DNA of 64,000 bases from Butyrivibrio sp. XPD2006 (lineage in GTDB: Bacteria > Bacillota > Clostridia > Lachnospirales > Lachnospiraceae): positions 1 to 64,000 of the forward strand of contig NZ_ATVT01000014.1 of assembly GCF_000420865.1 (NCBI RefSeq), given 5' to 3'. This document shows, piece by piece, positions 15,624 to 23,652 of the stretch. The position numbers and the translations under genes are program-made. How positions within the stretch are numbered: the first letter of the stretch is position 1; every line of letters starts with the position of its first letter. The notes below the pieces were generated by a model. The model worked only from the letters and a program-made list of their open reading frames with translations. It had not been told where the DNA came from and did not search any database.

Positions 15624-17258
15624 TCAAAGACCAGAGAGCATTTGGACAAGATTAAGGTAGACGGGCTTGACGTTGACGCGCTTGGTGAGGCCGCCCTGAA
15701 GAGACATGTGGTCGCCGACTGTGACGGGCATGACATTCCAGATGCCGGGTTTTATAGCCGCGCCATCTGTATACTCGGCAGATGGCGCGCCGATAGGCGC
15801 ACCTGCAGAAACAGTGTTCACCAGGCCATCGTTTTGCTGCCAGGACTCATCGACATAGAATCCACCTGCAGTCGTTCCGGTGTACCTGCTCATATACGTG
15901 GATCCCTTCATAAACAGGCTCTCCGTGATCGCCGGATCAGGCTCTAACAGCCCGTCATCTCGCACCCTGGTCGATGCGCATGGATATGCAAAATAGTAAA
16001 CATCCTCAAATGTAGTAATGCTCTCATTTATCGCCAGCGCATTATCAATATGCATATCAAACGAAGCATAGTCCCATAGCTCTCTCCCGTCATACACAGG
16101 CGTGGATACATTGGACATGGCTTTGCTCTTCTCGATGTACTCCTCAGGCACTTCTATCTTAGACACATCAAATGACTCATCTTCATACAGATCGTAAGCA
16201 GTAGTGCCGTTGGTTGGTGCAGCAAGTGTAACTACCGCCAAAAGCCCCTCTCCGGATCCTCCCTTAAAGAAGCCTGACAGCTCGGCGGGATCCGTAGCCG
16301 TAATCTCCTGCTCAGCCCCATTCCTCAATATCTCCGAAAACAGCCTGACAGTAACTCCACCGAAGGAATGTCCCAAAAGCACAAACTTTGAACCCTCAAA
16401 ATCCTCCACCAAAGCATTTCCCGAATAATCTCTTCCAAATCGCTCATGCCCTGCCTTTTTGCTGTGCGCTGCTCCGTAGTCTACTCTTGTCCCTGTAAGC
16501 TGCGCATATAGCTCGCAGGCTCTGTCCCAGGCGCTTCCCTTGGGGTCGACAGAAGCCGCATAGCTCTCGTATCCCTTTTCATTCAGGTATCTTATGACAT
16601 CACCGTGGGAAGTCCCCCAATAAGGGAAATACTCATACTGTGCGTCATAGCTCCCCCAACCGGAAAGCCCGTGAACGAAGATAAACTTCACATCAGACCG
16701 CTTAGGTCCGTGAAATCCTACGGCAAAAGACATTGCGCTCACCGCCGCTAACAGACAGGCCATCCATACTACGGTCATCTTAACTCCGTTGCTCCTTATA
16801 AGGAAAAACGGATACGGTCCTTCAATACGTTTTGTGTAATTGAAATACAGCATAATAAGCCCGTAAGCCAGCGTTACAGCAGCCGGAAGCCACACCCAGG
16901 CCACTGAAACTCTCTTTTCAAAAAACTCATATGTAAGCGTAGAAACAATGGGAATTACAAGATGATGGTAAAGACCGCTTCCGGAAAAGAGAAGTTCCCT
17001 CGCCTTTCCCGACATAGGAACCAGGATACATGCCGTCACAAAGAAGGTCATGACAAGCATGCATACACTGAGATATCGCAGCACTTCCACAGGCTCTTTT
17101 GCCCCAAAGATCACCAGAAGTATTGCAGAAATAAGTGTGATCAGATTGGAAATCTGCGTGTAAAAGATGAAGTTTTTCTTGAGCCCGTGCCACTTAAGGC
17201 TCTTTTTAAACGCTATAAGTTCCAGGATAATAATGATAAAACACAGAATTCTTGCCAT
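15624..17258 (-). CDS. Membrane-anchored staphylococcal-type lipase
   Basis: A 544-residue protein in two parts. Residues 1-185 hold about six membrane helices. The rest is an alpha/beta-hydrolase of the large secreted lipase type: FVHGLSGWG (oxyanion loop), YFPYWGTS, the nucleophile elbow GHSFGG near residue 297, AAPTNGTTAYD, and the histidine region VGDHMSLQGG near the end. Staphylococcal lipases carry a secretion pro-region instead of helices, so the membrane half is unusual. It would act on acyl esters at the outer face. The ATG at 17258 starts 9 bp after the stop of the upstream HAD gene. Confidence 0.85.
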   Translation of the reverse strand: MARILCFIIIILELIAFKKSLKWHGLKKNFIFYTQISNLITLISAILLVIFGAKEPVEVLRYLSVCMLVMTFFVTACILVPMSGKARELLFSGSGLYHHLVIPIVSTLTYEFFEKRVSVAWVWLPAAVTLAYGLIMLYFNYTKRIEGPYPFFLIRSNGVKMTVVWMACLLAAVSAMSFAVGFHGPKRSDVKFIFVHGLSGWGSYDAQYEYFPYWGTSHGDVIRYLNEKGYESYAASVDPKGSAWDRACELYAQLTGTRVDYGAAHSKKAGHERFGRDYSGNALVEDFEGSKFVLLGHSFGGVTVRLFSEILRNGAEQEITATDPAELSGFFKGGSGEGLLAVVTLAAPTNGTTAYDLYEDESFDVSKIEVPEEYIEKSKAMSNVSTPVYDGRELWDYASFDMHIDNALAINESITTFEDVYYFAYPCASTRVRDDGLLEPDPAITESLFMKGSTYMSRYTGTTAGGFYVDESWQQNDGLVNTVSAGAPIGAPSAEYTDGAAIKPGIWNVMPVTVGDHMSLQGGLTKRVNVKPVYLNLVQMLSGL

Positions 17259-17266
17259 ACAAAGCC

Positions 17267-17866
17267 CTATTCTTCCACCATTTTTCTGATGGTCTCCCAG
17301 TCATAGCAGCGCCTGAAATTATCTCCGGGAAGCTCGCATCCCTGATTCCATGGGCGGTCAATGACAAAGACCTTCAGTTCCGGCAGATGGCTGAAAAACT
17401 GAAATGCAGCCGGAGAATCCTCGATGGCCACATCAAACTTCATTTTGTAATAATCTTCCAGCTCAAGACTGAAATCACTGTTCTTGATAAAGCTGTCTCG
17501 ACCGTACTTGTTGAGACAGTACAGCTTGACATCGGCGAGGTTATGCTCATCCAGCCACTGCCTGGATGCCTCATATGCACTGTACGGGCGTCCTGTGATT
17601 ATGGAAATTTCATGTCCCTTATCAATCCAACCCCTGATGGTCTCTACGGCCCCGGGGGTCTCGTCATATGATAAAAGAACTTTTGACGAATGCCCTTCGA
17701 TCATCATCTTCTCATACTGCTCATCTGTCAGTGAAAAAGTCTTTTGAAGATTAAAATCCCTGATATCCTCATAGGGCACATTCAAGTCGAAAAGTTCTTT
17801 CACAAGCTGCGAAAAATGCCTGCCTGTCTCGCACAGACAGTCATCGTAGTCAATATAAATATTCAT
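17267..17866 (-). CDS. HAD-family 5'-nucleotidase-like phosphatase
   Basis: A 199-residue HAD hydrolase related to the 5'(3')-deoxyribonucleotidase/NT5C group. Motif I is IDYDDCLC (two catalytic Asp), motif II is IITGRPYSAYE, and motif IV is AIEDSP. The helical cap lies at about 20-75. It likely dephosphorylates a small phosphometabolite in the cytoplasm. It overlaps nothing but sits 2 bp after the GGDEF gene and 8 bp before the lipase gene, so the three form an operon. The ribosome site is weak and translation may be coupled. Confidence 0.82.
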   Translation of the reverse strand: MNIYIDYDDCLCETGRHFSQLVKELFDLNVPYEDIRDFNLQKTFSLTDEQYEKMMIEGHSSKVLLSYDETPGAVETIRGWIDKGHEISIITGRPYSAYEASRQWLDEHNLADVKLYCLNKYGRDSFIKNSDFSLELEDYYKMKFDVAIEDSPAAFQFFSHLPELKVFVIDRPWNQGCELPGDNFRRCYDWETIRKMVEE

Positions 17867-17868
17867 AG

Positions 17869-19224
17869 TCAGTCTCTTTTGGTCTCTCCCTTAGCTGTAT
17901 TGTATTTGTAGACATAATTTACTTTTACGCCTTTTCCCTGCTCCGTATCATGGAACAGATTCGTTATCCTGTTGATAACCTTCTCTATATCTCCCTTGCT
18001 GCACTCTGTAAGCATGATCAGGAAACTCAGACTCCCGTTCTGCACCATTATATCACTCATTCTAAGGGTCTTTTCCGCAACGTTGCAGAACTGGTCATCA
18101 ATCTCCATGACATGCTGGGCGTCAGTGTCATCGGTATCGAGCTCAAACAAAAGAATTGCCGCATCTCCTCCATATCTTCTGTAAAAGCGCATGATATACT
18201 TGTAAACCGCTGAAAAATAGTCTTTTCCAAGCAGCAGAGCTCCTGATTTGTCGTTCCTCTCCTCCAATATCTGAACCAGACGATCGAGCCTGTTCTCAGT
18301 GCACTCTACATTACCGTCGCCGGCGCTTTCAGAGCCATAAATCGCATAGCCATGCTTGCCGTTTTGCTTTACTTTGTAAAGCGTATTGTCCGCCATGGCA
18401 AAAAGGTCATTGTACTCTCTGCCATGTTCGGGAATCATGACAACACCTATGGATATCCCCAGTGGAATTCCATGATCCGCTCCCAGGATTTTCCCGGCTG
18501 CTGTCTGAAGCTGCTTGTTAAGACGATTGGTCAGGGATCTGACAGCTCTCTCCTGCGTCAGGTCATCGTAAAATCCCATGAATTCATCACCGCCGATTCT
18601 ACACAGAGTATCGGTTTCTCGGGAATTCTTGCGCAAAATGTCCGAAAACGCCTTCAGTATCTGGTCTCCTTTTTCATGACCAAACAGGTCGTTGACCAGC
18701 TTAAAGCTGTCAAGATCCAGGATCATAAGAGCGCCGTTCTTTCTATTACACAGCTTGGATACACGCTCAGTGCCCTTTGCCTTGTTCAAAAGACCTGTGA
18801 GCCTGTCAACGGTGGCCTCTTCCTCAAGGTTCTCCATCCTTCTGCTGTTTTTGATTGAGTTATCGATACGTCTTATAAGGACATCTTTGTTGAGCGGTTT
18901 TCTGACAAAGTCAGATGCACCCATGACAAGGCCCATCTCTTCAACTTCACTGTCATCTTCTCCGGATATGAAAATAACCGGGATCTTGGGCCTGCCTGAG
19001 TGTTCTTCAAAACGTCTGATCATGATGTACGTCTCAAACCCATCAATTTCAGGCATCATAATATCAAGCAGAATCAGATCCGGTGTGTTGTTCTCTATGT
19101 ACTTCATAAGCTGCTTCCCTGAACTGACGCAGGTCACATGCATTTTTTCTTCTGCGAGAAGCATCTTGGCATGATTTAAGCTGACCGGGTCATCGTCCAC
19201 AACCACAATATTGTATTCAAGCAT
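17869..19224 (-). CDS. Response regulator with GGDEF diguanylate cyclase domain
   Basis: A 451-residue regulator. Residues 1-125 are a receiver: VVVDDDPVS (acidic pair), LLDIMMPEIDG (phosphoacceptor Asp), FISGE and RKPLN (Lys). Residues 140-300 are a GGDEF domain with CRIGGDEFMGF near 210 and an upstream RETD, which matches the RxxD inhibitory site, so the cyclase should be active and feedback-inhibited by c-di-GMP. About 140 further residues form an extra C-terminal domain without clear identity. The ATG follows GGAGGA. No kinase gene is adjacent; the signalling island begins 1.3 kb away. Confidence 0.92.
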   Translation of the reverse strand: MLEYNIVVVDDDPVSLNHAKMLLAEEKMHVTCVSSGKQLMKYIENNTPDLILLDIMMPEIDGFETYIMIRRFEEHSGRPKIPVIFISGEDDSEVEEMGLVMGASDFVRKPLNKDVLIRRIDNSIKNSRRMENLEEEATVDRLTGLLNKAKGTERVSKLCNRKNGALMILDLDSFKLVNDLFGHEKGDQILKAFSDILRKNSRETDTLCRIGGDEFMGFYDDLTQERAVRSLTNRLNKQLQTAAGKILGADHGIPLGISIGVVMIPEHGREYNDLFAMADNTLYKVKQNGKHGYAIYGSESAGDGNVECTENRLDRLVQILEERNDKSGALLLGKDYFSAVYKYIMRFYRRYGGDAAILLFELDTDDTDAQHVMEIDDQFCNVAEKTLRMSDIMVQNGSLSFLIMLTECSKGDIEKVINRITNLFHDTEQGKGVKVNYVYKYNTAKGETKRD

Positions 19225-19269
19225 TGATTTTCCTCCGGATAAAGAAAAAGAATGTCCAACTACATTATA

Positions 19270-19312
19270 TTAAAAGAAGAGCCGCATGGATACCCTTAGT
19301 ATTCATGCGGCT
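19270..19312 (-). terminator. Rho-independent terminator
   Basis: AGCCGCATG (19280-19288) pairs with CATGCGGCT (19304-19312); on the minus strand it is followed by CTTCTTTTAAT. It ends the transcript of the 103-residue hypothetical gene. Confidence 0.8.
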
Positions 19313-19319
19313 TTGCATC

Positions 19320-19631
19320 TTAAGTATTGTCTGATTTGTCTTCCTTCATAGTCTCCTGGCCGCTGGCCCTCATTATCTTTATTCCCTCAAGAGCAACCTG
19401 ATATATCATGGCCATCTCTCTGGAAGCCGGATCGTTATAACTGCATTTGGATTTAAGTGCCTTGAAATGCTGCTCTGCTTTTTCGATAACAGGCTTGGTT
19501 ATCATGATTCCGTCACAATACAGCGTTCCTGTCTCCGGGTCATATTTTGAATCTTCATACTTGGTCTTCGCAAAATCCCCTGCGCCCATTGATGCTGCCA
19601 GTTGATTTAAAAGATCCAATTTATCTGCCAT
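19320..19631 (-). CDS. Conserved-looking small hypothetical protein
   Basis: A 103-residue soluble protein, not recognised. It starts MADKLDLLNQLAASMGAGDF, has a central DPETGTLYCDGIMITK strand pair and a long amphipathic helix (VIEKAEQHFKALKSKC...). The ATG at 19631 follows GAGGTGG. It is divergent from the HU gene and ends in its own strong terminator, so it is a separate single-gene unit. Confidence 0.7.
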   Translation of the reverse strand: MADKLDLLNQLAASMGAGDFAKTKYEDSKYDPETGTLYCDGIMITKPVIEKAEQHFKALKSKCSYNDPASREMAMIYQVALEGIKIMRASGQETMKEDKSDNT

Positions 19632-19711
19632 ATGCCGCCACCTCGTTTCAGAATGTAGTGTATAATCTGCAAAAACACTAAAAAAAGTAGATATGTATAT
19701 TATAATTCCTC

Positions 19712-19740
19712 TTGCATTCGGTGCGCAACCCTTCTACAAT
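19712..19740 (+). promoter_or_regulatory. Promoter of the HU gene
   Basis: -35 TTGCAT (19712-19717), 17-bp spacer, -10 TACAAT (19735-19740), 55 bp upstream of the HU start. Confidence 0.75.
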
Positions 19741-19795
19741 ATTCTTATAAGCGGTTACAAGTTAACGCCATTTTGCACAAGAAGGGAGAAGTTTT

Positions 19796-20080
19796 ATGAA
19801 CAAAGCAGAACTTATCGAAGCTATCGCAAAGCAGACAGGTCTTTCAAAGAAGGATGCTGGCGCAGCAGTTGGGGCATTTACCAATGCTGTTTCAAAAGAG
19901 CTTAAGAAAAAAGGCAAAGTTCAGTTAGTTGGATTCGGAACATTTGAGACAGCTAAGAGAGCAGCCAGGGCAGGCAAGAACCCTCAGACAGGCAAGGCTA
20001 TCAAGATTCCCGCAGCTACAGTTCCTAAATTCAAAGCAGGCAAGGCTCTTAAAGAAGCTGTTAACGGCAAGAAGAAATAA
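19796..20080 (+). CDS. hup: HU-family nucleoid protein
   Basis: A 94-residue histone-like protein that bends and compacts DNA. It has the standard HU layout: MNKAELIEAIAKQTGLSKKD dimerisation helices, the VGFGTFE turn, the DNA-binding arm with ARAGKNPQTGK and the end VPKFKAGKALKEAV. AAGGGAG precedes the ATG. The gene has its own promoter and terminator and is one of only three well-supported plus-strand genes in the window. Confidence 0.98.
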   Translation: MNKAELIEAIAKQTGLSKKDAGAAVGAFTNAVSKELKKKGKVQLVGFGTFETAKRAARAGKNPQTGKAIKIPAATVPKFKAGKALKEAVNGKKK

Positions 20081-20099
20081 TTCATATTACAATAAATCA

Positions 20100-20135
20100 G
20101 GCCCTATAACCAATCGGTTATAGGGCCGTTTATAT
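20100..20135 (+). terminator. Terminator of the HU gene
   Basis: GGCCCTATAACC and GGTTATAGGGCC form a 12-bp stem with a 4-nt loop, followed by GTTTATATT. The stem also faces the minus-strand gene ending at 20138. Confidence 0.9.
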
Positions 20136-20137
20136 TA

Positions 20138-20263
20138 TCAGGATTTGATCACATCATCTGCAAACCGTAAAAGCGCATCTTCAATTCTCTGAATGTCCAC
20201 ATCAGCAACAGCTGAGATATCGTTGTTATCCTCAATATACTTCATTTCGTATTTACTGTCCAT
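20138..20263 (-). CDS. Small acidic protein (41 residues)
   Basis: The frame starts at an ATG (20263) with AAGGAGGG 8 nt upstream, an excellent ribosome site. The product runs MDSKYEMKYIEDNNDISAVA and continues into a predicted amphipathic helix (DVDIQRIEDALLRFADDVI). It is net acidic and soluble. No family is recognised. It follows the 25-residue frame by 31 bp and ends against the HU terminator. Confidence 0.6.
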   Translation of the reverse strand: MDSKYEMKYIEDNNDISAVADVDIQRIEDALLRFADDVIKS

Positions 20264-20294
20264 GGCTTATTCCCTCCTTCTCTTATGTAATATT

Positions 20295-20372
20295 TCATCT
20301 ATGTATAGGGCAGATGATATATCTCTTCCTGTAGATTCCGAACATTCTTAAAATCATATCAAGTATCATCAT
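20295..20372 (-). CDS. Very small hydrophobic/basic peptide (25 residues)
   Basis: An ATG-ATG start (20372) lies 7 nt after GGAGGG. The peptide is MMILDMILRMFGIYRKRYII followed by CPIHR: a hydrophobic N-terminal stretch, a basic middle and one cysteine near the end. The strong ribosome site is the main evidence that it is translated. It could instead be a leader peptide for the 41-residue gene. Confidence 0.45.
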   Translation of the reverse strand: MMILDMILRMFGIYRKRYIICPIHR

Positions 20373-20490
20373 TTCTTAACCCTCCATTTCTCTTGCTCTT
20401 TATTATGTATTTATCTTAGCAAAAGAAATGTCACAGATTTATCACACACGAAAATGGCTTAAACACAGGGTTCTGAGGGTGCTGTCACAT

Positions 20491-22860
20491 TTATCTGATT
20501 CTTATGTCTGTCAATGCAACTCGATCACCGGTAAGAGCCACGTAAATCTTGGCCGGATTCTCTTTTATCACAGTAACATTTTCAATGTAAATACCGAGAT
20601 TCTCTGTGGTTGTGATAATGCTGTTGCCCTTGCGCTCAAAGGTCACTTCACATTCTACTCCTTCTTTGTTTTTCTCCTTCCATTCTTCCCAGCCCGGGAA
20701 GTTATCTTTTTTCTTCATGGTGAACTCGTTCTCGGAATAATGATCCTTGATCTCATTCTCACCATTGATCTTGATAAGTGCGTACTCATGGTAGTTCTCA
20801 CCGAAAACCTGTCCGTCATCGGAAGAAAAAATTGCAATATACGGGCAGTGCCAGATAAAGCTCGCTACAGGCAAACTCATGGCATGGAAATTGATCCTGA
20901 GCCTGTTTTTAAGCTCTATACCTTCTGTGGCAGCTGATCTGGTCTGACTTATCTGTATGTTCTTGATGTCAGATTCCATATGATCGATATAGCTTATTTC
21001 ATCGGATATTCTCGGTATGGATTTCTCGTCAACGACTTCATCTGTCTGCTCGATGGTAATACCGCTTATTTCACACTTTTCGCCTGTGATACCGATATAT
21101 ACTGAAGTCGAACCATCCGTAAGCGCAATGATATCCTGCTTTTCGTGGTGAGGTCCTCTCATGATGATTTTGACATGATCATCATACTTGGCTGCAATGA
21201 TCTCATATTCATCATCTCCAAGCTTCTCATATCCCGCAGCATCATCAAGCTGTATCTCCATTATCCTTCTTGCATGAGTGGTTATGCTGCTGTCATCAAA
21301 CCATATCTCCCCATATTCAACGTAATGATATGCTTCAATGGCTTTTTTGTTGTCATGAACACGTCTGTCATATGAGTCAAAAAGGATGATCGATGGGCCG
21401 CCAAAGCTGCTTTCTGACTCCCTGTTGTCTTTACTTTTGAATCTGATCCTGATTATGTTACCACTCACAGGAATACCCATTGAGATGTTATCTCTGTAAG
21501 CATCGCAGGTGAGCTCTTTTTCTACCAGTGATATATCGTCATGCTGCTTACCGCTTGATTCTTCATCAATGATCTTGACCATAAGTCCCGCAAACTCAGG
21601 GTCAAACTCAATTCCGGCTCCTTTGACAAAGGCTTCTCTGGCTACGAAATCGGGCTTGGCATCGCGATATCTCTTTTTACTTGTCATTGTGACATAGGCA
21701 TCTGCGACAGCAATTATCCTGGCGATCTCAGGTATGTCCTCACCTTTAAGACCCTCCGGATATCCGGTTCCGTTATATCTCTCATGACTGTAATAAGCGC
21801 CCACACTCAGGTACGGGAACTCTGTGATATTGGACAATATCTCTTTTCCGATGGCAGGCTTTTGCCTGAAGGTCTCCACATCCCATTTACCCGGATCCTC
21901 TTCATTCTTAATGACCGAATCGGGAAGTCCAATGAGCCCGACATCATGAAGAAGCGCTGCATAGTACGCCTTGTCGCACTCTTCCTTGTCCAGGCCGCAG
22001 CGTGCGGTTATTTTTCTTGCATATTCCGCAACCTTTACCGCATTGCCCTTGGTGAAATCATCTTTTTTCTCAACCGCAGATACAAAAGCCTTGGCAGTCT
22101 GATCGAACAGCCTCTGCATTCGCTGGTGCTCCCCCTGCATGTTCTGCAGTTCTACGGTATGAGCGTGTTCAACTGTATTGTTGATATCAAGATAAGTGAA
22201 GATGTACAGGCTTACAGAAACCGCTACCATGGCCATATTCACTATTGAGACTCCATATGCGAATATCTGCAGGATTCCACATATTATCGGAACAAAGATA
22301 TAAAGAACCAATGAGGTATAAATAAGCTTGCTGAAATGCTTTTTATTCTGCCTGATGACAGTGTACTGTACAAGCGGGCATACTATGGGAATAATATAAG
22401 CAACGAGGAATCCATGCCCTCTGTGGTATGTGTTGTTGGCGTCAAAATAATAGTAAAAGTCATTAAATGCAGATGCGATTGCCAGAACCATTCCAAAAAA
22501 GGACGCTACACCCACCGCCGTCAGGCGCTTAGATCTGATTTTCTGCTCTTTTTCGCCGGTCAGAAGATCCTGTAGATATAAGTTGAAAGAGAAAACTACA
22601 GCCGATGTAAGGACGAACACCGCACAGTTGCTGACTCTTACCATAATATAACCCTTGCTGCTGACATCCCCGGCATAAATATATGCAAGTCTGTCAAACC
22701 AAAGCAGGAAGAAGGCAACTAATTCCATGGTAAAAAGAGTCCATTTCCTCCTCTTATCCAAAAATCTCGTAATAAGAAGCAGAATGGCCATCATCCCACA
22801 TGCACCACACAAAAGAAGCATGATATTAAGTTGGTACTCCTTCAAAAAGCCAAATATCAT
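20491..22860 (-). CDS. Membrane HD-GYP-like protein with altered metal ligands
   Basis: A 789-residue protein. Residues 1-225 hold seven to eight membrane helices, as in 7TM sensor modules; a coiled linker leads to an HD-GYP-type domain at about 265-440 and a further C-terminal domain of about 340 residues. The HD motif LLHDVGL is intact near residue 305. Where active enzymes have a conserved His-Thr/Pro (KTH) this protein has RQKP, and the HHExxDGxGYP signature reads SHERYNGTGYP. Two metal-ligand histidines are thus missing, which argues for weak or no phosphodiesterase activity. The ATG at 22860 is preferred over an upstream TTG (AAGGG at 6 nt). It is last in the island operon. Confidence 0.85.
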   Translation of the reverse strand: MIFGFLKEYQLNIMLLLCGACGMMAILLLITRFLDKRRKWTLFTMELVAFFLLWFDRLAYIYAGDVSSKGYIMVRVSNCAVFVLTSAVVFSFNLYLQDLLTGEKEQKIRSKRLTAVGVASFFGMVLAIASAFNDFYYYFDANNTYHRGHGFLVAYIIPIVCPLVQYTVIRQNKKHFSKLIYTSLVLYIFVPIICGILQIFAYGVSIVNMAMVAVSVSLYIFTYLDINNTVEHAHTVELQNMQGEHQRMQRLFDQTAKAFVSAVEKKDDFTKGNAVKVAEYARKITARCGLDKEECDKAYYAALLHDVGLIGLPDSVIKNEEDPGKWDVETFRQKPAIGKEILSNITEFPYLSVGAYYSHERYNGTGYPEGLKGEDIPEIARIIAVADAYVTMTSKKRYRDAKPDFVAREAFVKGAGIEFDPEFAGLMVKIIDEESSGKQHDDISLVEKELTCDAYRDNISMGIPVSGNIIRIRFKSKDNRESESSFGGPSIILFDSYDRRVHDNKKAIEAYHYVEYGEIWFDDSSITTHARRIMEIQLDDAAGYEKLGDDEYEIIAAKYDDHVKIIMRGPHHEKQDIIALTDGSTSVYIGITGEKCEISGITIEQTDEVVDEKSIPRISDEISYIDHMESDIKNIQISQTRSAATEGIELKNRLRINFHAMSLPVASFIWHCPYIAIFSSDDGQVFGENYHEYALIKINGENEIKDHYSENEFTMKKKDNFPGWEEWKEKNKEGVECEVTFERKGNSIITTTENLGIYIENVTVIKENPAKIYVALTGDRVALTDIRIR

Positions 22861-22871
22861 ATGCAACCCTT

Positions 22872-23630
22872 TTATTTGCGGAGAATAAAGAACTCGTTAA
22901 GCTTCTCCAGAAGCTCATCCTTCTGAATGCTTTTAAGAAAATACCCTTCAGGTTTCAATGAAACCACCTGCATAACGCTTTCCTTGTCACTTTTTCCGGT
23001 GAGGAACATTACCGGTATCGACTTCGTCTCGTCGTCACTTCTCAGCATTTCAAGTACCTGTGGTCCACTGGTTACAGGCATCTCATGATCTAAGAGAATA
23101 AGATCAACAGTGTTTTTTCCAAGCCACTTTATTGCCTGCAGTCCGGAATTGGCCATAAATACCTTGTATGTGTCTTTAAGCCATTCGCGGACAAGATTGA
23201 GGTAATTGGGATCATCATCCACAACAAGAATGCTCTTCTTGAAGTCACCGTTTCGCTCTTTTTCAAAATAACTCGTCACAGTTTTAAGATAACCGGCGTT
23301 ATCTACAGGACGCGGGAACACTTTGTGGATCAGGTGCGGCGGGATGTGTTCTGTAACCTGCTGAATATCCAGCTGCTCGCCGATCAGGATCATTTGCATT
23401 TCCCTCTCATTCATGGCGTCAGTTAAATAGTGCAGTACATCCTCCTGCACAATCAGCGAATCATCCATATACAGGGTGATCAGCTTTACCCCCTCAATGT
23501 GAGCATTGATGTCATCAATAGTATAGGGAACAAATTCGCAATTGACACCCGCATCCTTTGCTTTCCCTACAAGCACCCTCACTATAAACGACTCTTTTTC
23601 TGCTACAACGATCATGTGGTCCTTAAACAT
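22872..23630 (-). CDS. Double-receiver protein (degenerate REC + REC)
   Basis: A 252-residue protein without an output domain. Residues 1-120 resemble a receiver but lack the acidic pair and the phosphoacceptor motif. Residues 130-252 are a full receiver: SILVVDDDP, LILLDHEMPVTSG and FLTGKS; the conserved Lys lies in FLKSI. Such proteins often pass phosphate between histidine kinases and HPt proteins or act by protein contact. The gene lies between the hybrid kinase (22 bp upstream) and the HD-GYP-like gene (11 bp downstream), which suggests a joint pathway. The ATG follows AGGAGAG. Confidence 0.85.
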   Translation of the reverse strand: MFKDHMIVVAEKESFIVRVLVGKAKDAGVNCEFVPYTIDDINAHIEGVKLITLYMDDSLIVQEDVLHYLTDAMNEREMQMILIGEQLDIQQVTEHIPPHLIHKVFPRPVDNAGYLKTVTSYFEKERNGDFKKSILVVDDDPNYLNLVREWLKDTYKVFMANSGLQAIKWLGKNTVDLILLDHEMPVTSGPQVLEMLRSDDETKSIPVMFLTGKSDKESVMQVVSLKPEGYFLKSIQKDELLEKLNEFFILRK

Positions 23631-23652
23631 AATCTCTCCTTTTTATGGAAGT

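Noticed and set aside
20295-20372. AgrD-like signal peptide precursor
   Set aside because: The single Cys and hydrophobic start are suggestive, but no AgrB-type protease or acidic C-terminal tail is present.
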